Shown one piece after another: positions 10,541 through 21,687 of a stretch of DNA of 64,000 nucleotides. The stretch lies in contig QKWP01000624.1 of the NCBI GenBank assembly GCA_003550325.1, forward strand, positions 76,679 through 140,678. Direction: 5' to 3'. Source of the DNA: Gigaspora rosea. Its lineage: Eukaryota; Glomeromycota; Glomeromycetes; Diversisporales; Gigasporaceae. Position 1 is the stretch's first letter, and each line of letters begins with the position of its first letter. Both the position numbers and the translations under genes were made by a program. Under the pieces are notes generated by a model. It was given only the letters and a program-made list of their open reading frames with translations. It searched no databases and was not told the DNA's origin.

Positions 10541-12411
10541 CAGCTTATATATTATATAAAATTCAACTTCTGTATAAGCACAATTCTAGAATTTCTTAAA
10601 ACCAAGTGTGTGATTATAGAGAGGTTTGACCGTATTCCAAACGATCAAAACGGATTTCGCATGATTTAGCAGTGATTTAGCCAATCAACATGGGTTTTAC
10701 TACGTAGCAGGCATATACATATTTATTCGTTCAAGAGCTAACAAGCTTAAATTTTATTAAAAACCTGGGCAGCGGTTTACTATATGGCCTTTGTAATCCT
10801 ATGACAAGAGAACAAGAGAAACCTGGTAAATCATAATATAATATAAGTTATATATTTTAATTATAAAATAAAAATTCTAACATTGTTACGATATAAAGAC
10901 ACTTTTCATTACTAGGTATTTTATTTTTATAGAAATAAAAAATCTCTAACAAATATGACAAACTTGCCATAAATAATATTAGGGAACAAATTTCTTTAAC
11001 GTTTCTATCAACGGTTTATTATCTGTTATAATAATTTGTTACTTGCCATTAGCAATATATGTACAAATCAGTAATAAGATTATGCGTGAATATTATCGTT
11101 ATTATTATAAGAAATCGATCTACCGATTTTAAAAAAAGTAAAGCAATTGACTAAGTCAAAAATTATTTGTCAATTTTTTCATTATTGGCTAGGATCGCCA
11201 ACAAGAACATTTTATGTTTTTTAATGTCCTCAAAAATTCTTCTTTAATTTTACTAGATAGGTTTAGACTAGTGCTTCGATCCGTAATTTGATAAATTCGG
11301 ATTCATCCGATAATTCAGATTAATTTCGGATATCCGTATCCGTTAATTTTAAACAGATGGATCCGTATTACATATCGGATCAAGGAAAAGGATTATCCGA
11401 TTATAATCCTAGATGTTGCTTATATGTCTGGTATCTTGTCAGACGTACGTACATACAGGAACGATAGCGATCCAACTCTCTCGGTCGGGTGATGCGAAGT
11501 AATTGAGTTTGATAATATATAGTATATATCAATTAATCAAATGGTGTTTGTGCATGTAAAGTTTGAGTGAGAGGTGTAACGATTTGGCGAGGCTAAGGGT
11601 ATATGGTGAATTCACGAAACAGTTCTTTCATTAAACGAAGGACAAAGAAACCAAGATCGGTTTATCTTTATTACAAGACAAATCAATAATACATCTTTTA
11701 CGCAGGTCAAAACTAACACTATTTATAAAAAAAAGTAAATAGGGGGCAGAAACAAAAAGAACAAGATCGAATTTTTCCTTGATCAATCACGCCATAATCG
11801 TTGACAATCGATTTTCCCACGTTTAACTTTGGGGAGGCTGTTCTGATAATTAACAAAGCAACGGTTTATGCATCATCATTCCGATTGTAAATCAAATTTT
11901 GTCAATTTAACTATTCCTTTTTAGTTTAGCACTATCGGGTGATCTGATCTTGCAACGATGGTTTCTTCTCAATCTTCATATGGTCTTGCAGAGTATCAGG
12001 GCCAGGATCAGGTCTTGTATCCTCCTTCCGGATTCTTAAAAAAAATTTTTTTAAAAAAACCTGACCGTCTCGGCGCAGTCATATGAATCACGTGCGTCAC
12101 AGGATTTCGGGGTCTAGGGATCCTAATTTTCTGCTGCGACAAACCCCAAATTCTGCCTGCTTTACACTTCGAATTATGCGAATTATGCGATAAATTTTTT
12201 AAAATTATGCTACAGATTATGCGGATCAGATAGAAATATGCGAAATTTATCATTATAAATTTTTATCGTTATCGTTATTGTAAGTACTGAACCCCCATCA
12301 GTAACTTACCAATAAAACCACAAAATCTGTGTAATATAAAATTACGAAAAGAGTCGTGTTTACAAACTGTCTTTTGCACCAAAAAAAAAAATTCCCTGCA
12401 AAATTTTAGTA

Positions 12412-12698
12412 TAAGGCCACGCAAAGTTAATTTTTCGTTTTGCAACCTTTTTTTTTAAATTTCAATCATGCCAATTATTCCATTTTTGCTATTTAATTTT
12501 TTCTCCGGTGTCACCCGATGGTGACCTTAATTTTCTGGAATTACCCGATAGAACCGAAAAAAAATCTAAAATTTTCTGGGTGTGAACATGAGCATATTAA
12601 TTTACAGTAGATTAAAAAAAAAAAAAAAAATCCGACCAGCCAACTGAAATTTTGGAACACCATGTTATGCAAAACGAAAAATTAACTTTGTGTCCTAA
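12412..12698. mobile_element. MITE with TAAGGCC ends, copy 2
   Basis: TAAGGCCACGCAAAGTTAAT...GTTTTGCAAC pairs with TGCAAAACGAAAAATTAACTTTGTGTCCTA. The interior contains TCACCCGATGGTGA and a long A run. It is nested in the 11268-13725 element. Confidence 0.7.
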
Positions 12699-12970
12699 TA
12701 TATGTTTCTTATTAAATTTTTATACTACTTTAACGATATGTTTTATTACTTAACATTTGAAATTTCAAATCTGATAATTTATGAAATTTATGTTTCGTAC
12801 AATCAAATGCTGCGTCCAATAGGAACTGGTGGGGAAATTGATAAACCCGATATTACTCGATCTTTAATTCCTGCCATTTATGCGCAGATTATGCTTTAGC
12901 TGTCGCATATGCTTCTGCGGTAAAATCGCATATTATGCTATCGCAGATCCGCGGTATCCCCCTTCCCCCC

Positions 12971-13325
12971 ATCATACATAGGAACCGCATAAAATTTCGC
13001 AGACACGTGATGATATGCTCTAAAATTCTATTGGCCGAAAAAAATCGCGACGCGTCATTGCGTTTTTCGATTACTGTAAAAAGCTAACTTTTGATATTAG
13101 GGTAAGGGTGAGCGTTCGGACGACTCTAGCAAGAGCCTCATATATAGCAAAATTTTGCAAGAAATTTTTTGTTAAGACGCAGAAGGTGGTTGTGTAAGCC
13201 AAATTTTGCGCTATAGACGAAAAAGCCGGCTGTTTTGTTTCGTTTTCACGTTACACCTGATCCTGTGCCATAATTGGTTCGAAATCACGTGTCTGCGGAA
13301 TTTTTATGCGGTTCCTATGTATGAT
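12971..13325. mobile_element. Nested inverted-repeat element, ATCATACATAGGAACCGC ends
   Basis: The left end ATCATACATAGGAACCGCAT and right end ATGCGGTTCCTATGTATGAT match over about 45 bp, extending through GCAGACACGTGAT. The interior is comparatively GC-rich (GACGCGTCATTGCG). It is nested in the 11268-13725 element and is non-coding. Confidence 0.75.
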
Positions 13326-13728
13326 CGGTAACCCTACAGGGGTCACATTTCTGCCGGCGGACGTAAATATGATCGTCACGGGATTGCTAACAACGTATAA
13401 TATAATACGACCAGAAATACTTCAAGATTACGATAACAAAAGCAAAAGCTACGTTAGGATAAAAAAACCTCAAGGTTAATCGTAGATATCGAATATTGAA
13501 AACTTTATTTAGCATGAATCTAAACGTATTTTGTGTCATAATTTTATCTTTTGGAATTACGAAAAGGGTGCTAATTAACAATAAAACAGGACGTAGTAAT
13601 AGTGCACATGCTACGGATTGAATTCGAATTTACCAATTCGTATTATAAATCGGATTAAACCGGATACATGAAAGAGAATCCGAATCTAATCCGGATTGCT
13701 TTTTTAAAATAGGATCGAAGCTCTTGGT

Positions 13729-14615
13729 TTAGATAGGTTTAATCTAAAAAAAAGGGCATACATAGTTAGTTGCTATTGTATTGTTATCTTAATAACAATT
13801 CTGAAATACCTTGAAATGTAGCCCGATCAATGAAAAGACCAAACATTTAAGATCTTGTACTAAATAATAGAATACGCGTAAACCTTCAGGGTCATCACTT
13901 TCTTGTACGTCAACAAGTGACCCAATTTTTGCTGTCTATATTTGAATTTATTTTCGTAAAGTATTTTTAATTTGTGCTTAATGTACATTCTAAAATGACT
14001 TTGAAGGAATACCAGATTTAAACTTTTACCTCAAATGAGATGTGTTCATTGCCCAGTCGAATTTCAAGTTCTTGTCGTCCAACAACATTCTTTTTTGGCC
14101 ATCGTTGATCGTCTTCTCTGTAAAGGATTAGTTTATGTTAATTGAATGTATCGGTGCAAAGACTTACTGATATTAAGATACCTACTTCATAATTTCACTC
14201 TCCTGAATGACTCGTTTTAATTCTTTCATCATTAAAGGACTAACGTACACTAATCAATAACCCAAATAACAGAGGATTAATATCTGGATATTAAACTAAA
14301 GTGAATGTAATAAACAATTTAGATCCTGAAGATCAAGACGTATATTTACTTTCTTTTCTTATTAGACTATCATTTCGATAATTTGAGTTATTAGCATAAC
14401 GACATCTTCCATCTGCACGGAACTCAAATTCAAGAAATTCATGGCCGTAACGACCCATATGACCAGTACTTGGTATAATAAGTAAAAAGTAGAGAAGTAA
14501 TAAAAAAAAAAAAATAGATCATATTAGAGATATATCTTGTAAAAACTGATTTTTATAATAATAAATCAATAAACGCGTACTAATAGCGAACATAAAACTC
14601 GTCTTCGTTAACCAT
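13729..14615 (-). CDS. mago: MAGOH, exon junction complex core subunit
   Basis: Mago nashi pairs with the RNA-binding protein Y14 in the nuclear exon junction complex, which marks spliced mRNA. Six exons, by complement: 14615-14581, 14468-14350, 14249-14186, 14117-14030, 13935-13810, 13743-13729, about 148 aa, the usual family length. All joins keep frame with GT-AG introns. Recognisable blocks in order are [77 protein letters not shown], and the C-terminal IKPI, which is encoded with the stop by a 15-nt last exon. The gene is divergent from the PCI-domain gene across 182 bp. Its stop codon lies inside the 8-bp target duplication of the element at 11268-13725, so the 3' UTR and polyadenylation signals must be supplied by transposon DNA. 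Confidence 0.95.
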
Positions 14616-14797
14616 ATTTTTTTTCTTTTTAAAGGAAAGTGAGTATGTCCCGGGTATATTTTAAAGACGCCCGCCCGTATTTTAGTATTTTATGTAACAA
14701 TATCACTAATGTCACGTGATCGATGATTTTAAAATTTCCGCTCGATCAACCCAATACATACAAACGTACCAAGTTTATTAATTTTAGCGTTAGGATC
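14616..14797. promoter_or_regulatory. Divergent promoter with TCACGTGA palindrome
   Basis: This is the only DNA between the MAGOH start and the PCI-gene start. It contains TCACGTGA at 14712-14719, an E-box palindrome of the kind bound by bHLH factors such as Cbf1 in fungi (factor assignment is inference). GC-richer CCGGGTATATT and GCCCGCCCG motifs also occur. An in-frame ATG at 14723 lies just after the palindrome and could be an alternative PCI start. Confidence 0.5.
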
Positions 14798-16727
14798 ATG
14801 AATTCTAGAGAATATTTTGAAGGCATTAAACATTGCTCGACACTTGAAGAGGGATCAAAAGTGGCTGGTCTATTAACAATAAGGGTAACAGCTTTTATTC
14901 AACAATTGGCTGTATTATTTCAACAGGTAAGCTTGGTTTTCTCTTAACTGGTCAAATTATTCTAATATTCTGTCTCAAATATATTTTAAACTTCCCTAGA
15001 AAACAAGAATAGAAGACGATGTTAAGAGGTATTTGTCAGCACCGTGGGACGATATTGTTATACAGTATATAAAGTGTATTATAGCTATGCATAACAGAAA
15101 GTATGCGGAGGCCTTCGAGGAACATCATACCATGGTCCAGTATCCTTATAATTTTGATTAATCCAAATCTTTTTTCTTTTTTTTTTGAAGTATAAAGTCC
15201 CTTGACAATCCATTCAACAATAAAGGATCTTTCAAAGAGCATTTTCACAACAGTTTGGGCGTTGGTCTTTGCCGATATTGTACACTATTAACTATGATTT
15301 ACGATTGCTTGCAATTAAGGTGCATTGATTTATATTAATCATGTCGATTTTATCTTCATTCCTAACGACCTTTCTTTATTTTCATAATAAATTAAGTCGG
15401 ACTTGATTTTTATGATGGCAGAAAAACCACCTAAGAATTTGGAAATAGCAGCTCGCGCAATTAATAAATCATTTTCATTGTGCATAACAGACAGGTAAAA
15501 ATTTATAGTCCATTAATAGTGCTTCATATATGTATTAAAAAATCTTTTTGATTGATCAATTCTAGGGCTGTGTTGAACGTCTCTCGTAAATGGGGAACAT
15601 ATTATTTTGCGGGACTCTTGTTCAAAACATATTTCAAAGTTCGTATTTTTTTTTTAAACATTTTAAGATGATATTGATATATTATGACTCATATTGTATG
15701 AATTTGTTGCTTTTAGTTGAAACAACAAAATTTGTGTAAAAATGTTATAAAATCAATTAGAGCTTCAACAGATTTGCCGCCTTTTGGACAATTTCCCAGA
15801 GCACATCAAGTGACTTTTCTGTATTATCAAGGACTGCTTGCTTTTCTTGAAGCCGAATATTCTCAAGTACTTAAATTCTTATTCACAAATTTGCATTTTC
15901 ATTTTCTTAATTTGAATATATCCTGATATTATACATATTTTTCATATTAGGCAGAAGAAAAATTTGTAACAGCATTTCGAATGTGTCCTAAATCTAGTCA
16001 GAAAAATAAGGAGTAATTTCAATCAAATTTTTTTATAAAATTTGCTTTGAAAATTATAATTATTAATTATATTCAATTTCTATACTCAATTTTTTTGTGA
16101 ATATCAATCTGTAGGTTGATACTTCGTTATCTTATCCCTGTTTGGCTAACCCGGGGCATTTTACCATCACCGGAATTACTTTCTCGGTACCCTAAGATAG
16201 AATCTTTGTATAAACCATTCATTGATGCCATTAGAGATGGTAATGTCAAAAAGTTTGATGATACACTTGCAAAGTTTGAACTAAAGTTAGTTGCTCAAAA
16301 TACGTTCCTGACTGTTGAACTGGCACGAGAGATTGCGATGAGAGTCTTATTCAAGAAAGTGTAAGTAATTCTGAAAATTTTGACTTGTCCACGTTAAGCT
16401 TTTTAATAATTATTTAGGTACCTATATATATAGTTACTTAATCAATATTCGAGAATCAAAAGTTCCATTGAGCAAATTTCAACAGGCCCTGAAATATGTA
16501 GGAAGAGATGTGGAAATGGCTGAAGTAATGTGGTATATGGCTTCAATGATTCAAAAGGTATGATTGCTCATTTTTGTGTTTCTATCGTTGAGATTAAATT
16601 TATATAAGAATTACATGTTATTATCTCGTAGGGTTTAATCAGAGGATATTTATCGTATTCCAAGGAATTTTTAGTTTTGAGTGAGAAAAATGCCTTTCCC
16701 GTCTTTGACGCACCAGCGTTAACATAA
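14798..16727 (+). CDS. Csn12/PCID2/Thp1-family PCI-domain protein, with a frameshift
   Basis: Relatives act as Thp1/PCID2 in TREX-2 mRNA export or as Csn12. Ten exons: 14798-14926, 15000-15139, 15198-15319, 15397-15494, 15566-15638, 15717-15866, 15951-16012, 16115-16360, 16434-16557, 16632-16727, about 413 codons. Conserved stretches include DLRLLAIK, SRKWGTYYFAGLLFKTYFK, GQFPRAHQVTFLYYQGLLAF, AFRMCPKSSQKNKELILRYL, ARE-IAMRVLFKKVYLI and QKGLIRGYLSYSKEFLVLS at the C-terminal winged-helix end. Exon 3 carries one extra base near 15288 (ACTATTAACTATG) that breaks frame between VFADIVHY and NYDLRLLA. Using the GT at 15280 as donor to the acceptor before 15397 would restore frame by dropping about 13 residues. 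Start 14798 fits the family best; 14723 is an upstream in-frame ATG. Converges with the phosphatase-like gene. Confidence 0.88.
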
Positions 16728-16991
16728 AAAAAAAGTTTCAAAAAAAATGTGGTTTTATTATTTGGCGTTAACGCATTAGGGTATCTACTTGCAATTAAAA
16801 TTCCTAAAGCATTTTTGTTTCACATAAATAGATGACAATTAAAGTAGAATGAACTACTGAAAGGTAGGTCAGTAAAGGTAGATAATTGAGACAAGACATC
16901 TCTTAATAAATTTCCAACATTTAATCGAAATAAAAATTTTTATTATTTCACACTTTAATTAAAAAACATAATATTTAAATATAATGTCATT

Positions 16992-18033
16992 TTAGAATTT
17001 TTCGACATTCAAATCATTAATGTCATCTAGGCCTTCTAATGATAAAGCCTGTATTGTTCTTGATACGACTTCTTTTTCTCCCAACAAATTGGCTGTGAAT
17101 TAATTTAGTCAGTAAAAATAAATAAATAAATAAATAAATAACAACTATAGAATTTAAAAATTAAAAATAATACCATTGACTCTCTCGCGGTAATCATCTT
17201 TATTATCCACTTCAATATTTTTCCCATCTTTTTTTTGTTCAGATTGTTCAACAACTCTGGGATCTAAAAATTTAAGTTTTAATCTCGGGTGTTTATTTGA
17301 AGTGACGCGACCACCCCATAACCAGTGAGGAATTGTGCTAGGAATTTCGATTTCTCCAGTAAATTTTTCGATGAATTCACTTTCTTCAGATGATATTACA
17401 CCACCACGAAGATATCTGATTTAAGTGTCAAAAGATAAATTAAACACGAAAGAGAAAAGGGTGTACCTTTATATTATTAATCCTAACCTAAGAAATTCAC
17501 TCATACATGAAGGAATACTCCACATTTGTAATTTTCGCAAGCAAGTAACGACTAGGCCTGTAACATTTGCACCATCTAAACAATGAATAAATATTGGTAG
17601 ATTTGATGGATCTATGATTATCTGATTACGTTATTTGGAGCATAAGTTCGCTAATAATTAATCATTTTACAATTAGTAAACTTTATAAGGAAAAAGTCTT
17701 ACTTGTACAGATTGAATAGCACTACTATAACTTAAAGGTACATTATCCTTTACTTTACTAACTTCAAGACGAATATTACGAATATTTTGAGATTGACAGA
17801 ATTCTAATAATTCGGGAACTGGCGGATCGGGAGTTAGAGAAAGCATTGTTTTTAATTTAAGTCTAGAAAATTTATTGATTCAGTCGCGTTATGCAAAAAA
17901 AATAATAATACAAAGTATGTATTAAGTCGAACCTTTTAAGAAAGCGGTAATTTCGTTTTTTGGGATACGCCCCTCGATACACTTCGTCTTCAACGATAGC
18001 ATAACGGAAGGGCGGTATTAACGGTGGAAGCAT
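16992..18033 (-). CDS. Oca6/Siw14-like dual-specificity phosphatase family protein, active-site Arg missing
   Basis: Fungal Siw14/Oca proteins belong to the plant-and-fungi atypical dual-specificity phosphatases; Siw14 itself hydrolyses inositol pyrophosphates, while several Oca members are thought non-catalytic. Five exons by complement: 18033-17933, 17862-17703, 17621-17488, 17415-17174, 17092-16992, giving 245 aa with clean frames. The start reads MLPPLIPPFRYAIVEDEVYR, followed by GAYPKKRNYRFLKRLKLKTM and LSLTPDPPVPELLEFC, the usual Siw14/Oca N-terminal layout. The P-loop reads HCLDGANVTG: the Cys is kept, but the Arg of C-x5-R is Val. The C-terminal part is charged and has no recognised domain. 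The gene is tail-to-tail with the PCI gene (265 bp apart). Oca6-like identity is inferred from the variant P-loop and gene architecture. Confidence 0.85.
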
Positions 18034-18983
18034 TATTTGCTAGCCCAAAGTCGCGACAGTGGTTCTGTGGTTAAGATTCTGCCATATAGGCCATTTTGTG
18101 ATATCTAAATATGATTAAATATGATCACATTGAAATAAGTGATGTGATAATATTAATATTCTTGGTCAGATTTAGATATCACAAAATGCGGTGAATAAAG
18201 TAACTGACACGATCGAATCTAATTTAAATAAACTTACCCGTTACAGCTATTTTCATAAATTCTGAAACAACTGAAATTTGCTCATCCTCTTCGATCTCGT
18301 TCTAAGAATCACCTAACTTTTCGGAAATTACTTCGATGCGAAGTTCCAAGAAAGCGAAGTAGTTTCCGATTCTCAGAACGAGAACGAGGAGGTTTTGGGA
18401 ATCAAGCAAATTTTTAGGTGTTCCAGAATTTATGAAAAAAAAAAAAAAGAAAAGAAAAAAAATGTGCTTATTTTCCGAGTTTTGAATTCTATTATACCGA
18501 AATCACTAAATAATTTTACTGAAACTAATTATAAGTTATTGGCCATGCAACGATTGGTTGACATTTCAGCCGATCATTTAATACGACAGATCCCACTTAT
18601 ACTTTGTTTAACATCTACCTTAACCCTAAAAAATGCACCCCAAAAATTTATTTTTCGGTGACTTGTAATTTTTTTATACTGATTTCATTATGATCCGTCA
18701 TAAGTATTTTATGATATAGCATAATCGGTTTTAGGTCAAAATCCTGACAAAGTTAGCCAGGGTTAGTTGGACGATTTTTTCAGGATTCTTTTTGTCGGGA
18801 TTTGACCTAAAATCAACCCTAAATCAGGTTCATAACCCTAACCGAACACGCTTTTGAAACATTATTAACTTCAAAACAGACTTTTTTTAATTAAACACAA
18901 AATGTTATAGTCAAATTGACGCGGTTATCAATTAAATAAATACATCAATAACGTGTGATGCTTAATACTATTATTTGATGAAA
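18034..18983. other. Intergenic stretch with three small inverted repeats
   Basis: Between the phosphatase-like and MAD2 genes lie inverted pairs at 18092-18188 (CATTTTGTGATATCTAAAT and its complement), 18250-18437 (TTTTCATAAATTCTG and CAGAATTTATGAAAA, with GTTCT(A/C)AGAATC-type inner palindromes), and 18729-18813 (TTTTAGGTCAAAATCCTGACA and TGTCGGGATTTGACCTAAAA). All look like small foldback elements. An 88-codon frame at 18395-18661 crosses one arm and has no recognised family, so it is not called. Confidence 0.6.
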
Positions 18984-19979
18984 TTAAATTTCATCACCCA
19001 GCTTATATGCAACTTGTGCATGCACCCTATGTACCATCGTCGAAAACGAACGGAGCTTAACCTGTTCAGCATTTGGTATTAAATGCGGATCGCCGTCTTT
19101 CCACTCAGCTGGCACTTCGATATCTTTATCGGTGTATGCCAATATAGTAAATGTACCTGTTCGATCAAGACAGCAAGTTAATATGTTGCAACATAAAGTA
19201 AAAAAAAATTATGCATATCTTAACATACATTTATCTTCCAGAATTGGTAAAAAAGAAACACTTGCAGTTATTTGACGAATAATTCCTTGAATTTCTTTTT
19301 GTATTTCATTATATGATTTGTCTTTTTTTCTTTATAAAATTAATATTAATAAAGTAAAATATGAGAATATTAGAATGCTATCACGAATAGCCTTACGTGG
19401 AACTATCTTGAGCCTTATTTTCTTCGATAACCTCAATGTCAAACTGCCATCTTTCAAGGGTTTCGCGTGTTTCGCATGAGATGATTGCCAGGACAAGTTT
19501 ATCTATTTTACCTGCCGTCAACCAAGCTGAATCATTTTACGATAATAAGTATATAAAAAAAATTACAACTACTGTATATTTAAAAAAAAAATTAAGTTAT
19601 CGATTATGTAACTTACTTTCTAATTGATTTGACAATCTTGTTAAATACAGTTTAACATTATCGTCGATTGACACTAAAACGTTTAGTCCGTATTTCTTTA
19701 CCCATTTAAAGTCTTCAGCAGGATAAACTCCACGTTGAAAAAAGATACTATAATTCCGTTTTAGTATAGTATTATCGAAAAAATTAAATATATAATCGAA
19801 TATATTATGTTTTACCTAGTCAAAGCAAATTCTATTATTTCGTTCAATATAATTAGAGAAGCGAATTAAATTTAGACCACGCAAATGATGTTCTTATTTT
19901 AAACTAGCATACCAAAAAATTCTACTATTATTATAGTAGAGCCTCTAAGTGATATTTTTCCTCTATTTGCGGTTCGCAT
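18984..19979 (-). CDS. MAD2: MAD2 spindle assembly checkpoint protein
   Basis: HORMA-domain protein that, at unattached kinetochores, binds Cdc20 and Mad1 and blocks anaphase. Six exons by complement: 19979-19913, 19831-19816, 19747-19617, 19526-19397, 19329-19229, 19156-18984, giving 205 aa, the family length. Conserved runs are [68 protein letters not shown] and [18 protein letters not shown], the last being the C-terminal safety-belt region. Exon 2 is only 16 nt and encodes the EFALTS junction; frame, splice sites and similarity all require it. The gene is divergent from uL1 across 431 bp. Identity is secure. REV7 was considered and excluded by ERWQFDIE and the conserved C-terminus. Confidence 0.96.
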
Positions 19980-20410
19980 TTTTGTAGATCAAAAAGAACA
20001 CGAAAATGTTGTTTATTAAAGTTTGTACCAATCAGATCTATACATGACAAGCACACGCGTATACTCTTTTTTATTGGCTGCTATGTCAGATGATCATCAT
20101 CAAATATGATTGGCTAATGTTTTTAATACTCTAATGATAATGGTAATGATTGGTAATGATAAATATCTAAAAGTTGGCTGAATATTAAAACTGCTTCTAA
20201 TAAAAGCCCTGCAAATTCGATAACGGGTCACTAAAATTCACTTGCAACACACGGTCTTGCTAAGTTTCATTAAAAATGGGCGATTCTCTGCTTTTTATGT
20301 GATAAAAATCTTGTGTAACATTTTTGCATATATAGAATTTTTGATCCGATAAAAAATCTCTCTCTCTTTCTCATCTGCTTTAAAAAAAGTGGTCTTCGTC
20401 TGTATTCATA
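19980..20410. promoter_or_regulatory. Divergent MAD2 / uL1 promoter region
   Basis: This region separates the two start codons. Next to the ribosomal gene is a pyrimidine run (CTCTCTCTCTTTCTC, about 20360-20375), common near fungal ribosomal-protein starts. The MAD2 half has degenerate TAATGATAATGG repeats at 20130-20165. No TATA box is assigned. Confidence 0.4.
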
Positions 20411-21343
20411 ATGAGGTATCAAATTTTTTTTGAACTTGGATGTAATTCTATCGAACGTTCACATTATAGCTTTTTTCTTTAATTTTAAAGTAAAATTCAA
20501 GTGTCAGCCGTGAGGGAGTCAATCAAAACCCTTTTGGCGGAATCTAAAGAAAAAAATCGAAAATTTACTGAAACCGTCGAATTACAGATTGGATTGAAAA
20601 ATTATGATCCACAAAGAGATAAACGTTTTAGCGGAACTATAAAGTGAGTAAACTTCACATACAGATTTATGATGCGATACGAAATCTATTTCAATGCTTT
20701 AAATTTATAATATTTTTCATATATTTACATTTCTTATCATCTATATTTTGAATTCTAGACTTCCTAATGTCCCGCGTCCCAAAATGTCAGTAGCTATTCT
20801 TGGTGATGCTCACGACTGTGATCGTGCCAAAGAGATTCAATTGGAGTATTTAAGTGTTGATGATCTTAAGAAACTTAATAAAAACAAGAAGCTGATTAAA
20901 AAACTCGCTAAAAAATACGATGCATTTTTAGCAAGTGAAGCTTTGATTAAACAAATTCCAAGATTATTAGGTCCTGGATTGCATAAGGGTATTTATGATA
21001 TTATAATGTTACTTTAAGAAGAATCAATTTTATTATCATTTAATTGTTTTTAATATGTAATTTATTCATGTCTGTATCAGCCGGTAAATTTCCGACTCCA
21101 GTTAATCATAACGATGATTTGAATGCCAAAGCTGAGGAATTACGTTCTACAATCAAATTCCAACTTAAAAAAGTGCTTTGTCTTGGCGTAGCAGTTGGCC
21201 ATGTTCAAATGTCCGAAGACGAATTACTTGCTAACATTATGATGAGCATTAATTTTTTGGTCTCTTTACTCAAGAAGCATTGGCAAAATGTTAAAAGTTT
21301 ATACATTAAATCATCAATGGGTAAACCTCAACGTTTATATTGA
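20411..21343 (+). CDS. RPL10A: 60S ribosomal protein uL1 (L10a)
   Basis: Component of the large-subunit L1 stalk that contacts E-site tRNA. Four exons: 20411-20415, 20491-20643, 20759-20988, 21081-21343, giving 216 aa, matching the family. Exon 1 is only ATGAG, so the second codon (Ser) is split. Recognisable runs are [79 protein letters not shown] and the C-terminal [10 protein letters not shown]. The frame is intact and the splice sites are canonical. Identity is certain by family similarity. The gene is divergent from MAD2. Confidence 0.97.
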
Positions 21344-21616
21344 TGATTGGGATGTAAGTACAATAAATTTAGATTCCCTATGTATACGGACAACTTTCTC
21401 AAACGGCATTTACCAAAGTTATCATAGTATTTATTTCGAAAATGATAATTATTGGGAGCTGAATAGTTTACTCTTAAATGATTTCATTCGAGGAATCCAA
21501 GTATTTTAATAAATTGATGTATTAAAATTAACAGATACTATGCGTTTTATTATTATAATTATTTCATGGTAAACAAAAATTTAACGTCTAAATTATATAT
21601 ACGTCATATGATCGAA

Positions 21617-21687
21617 TAAAGTAAATTTTTTGTTCTCATAACCCGGCCGGGTCAGTAAGAACCAAAAATTAACTTTATACGGCCTAA
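21617..21687. mobile_element. Short remnant of TAAGGCC-end MITE, copy 3
   Basis: The core TAACCCGGCCGGGTCAGTAAGAAC and right end AACTTTATACGGCCTAA match copies at 2644 and 12412. The left end is shortened to TAAAGTAAAT. It overlaps the downstream end of the kynurenine monooxygenase relic's last open frame. Confidence 0.55.

Larger units (their letters stand above)
11268..13725. mobile_element. 2.46-kb element inserted at the MAGOH stop codon
   Basis: The left end CTAGTGCTTCGATCC and the right end GGATCGAAGCTCTT form short inverted repeats, with further CCGGATT/AATCCGGA-type words inside both ends. A perfect 8-bp duplication GGTTTAGA flanks it (11260-11267, 13726-13733), typical of hAT-like insertion. 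The right duplication overlaps the MAGOH stop codon (13729-13731, minus strand). Two younger elements sit inside (12412-12698, 12971-13325). The interior from 11400 to 12300 is less AT-rich than its surroundings but encodes nothing I recognise, so I cannot assign an autonomous partner. Confidence 0.75.

Noticed and set aside
18395-18661. 88-codon frame between the phosphatase-like gene and MAD2
   Set aside because: Crosses a foldback arm and an A-run, has no recognised family, and splice evidence is lacking.
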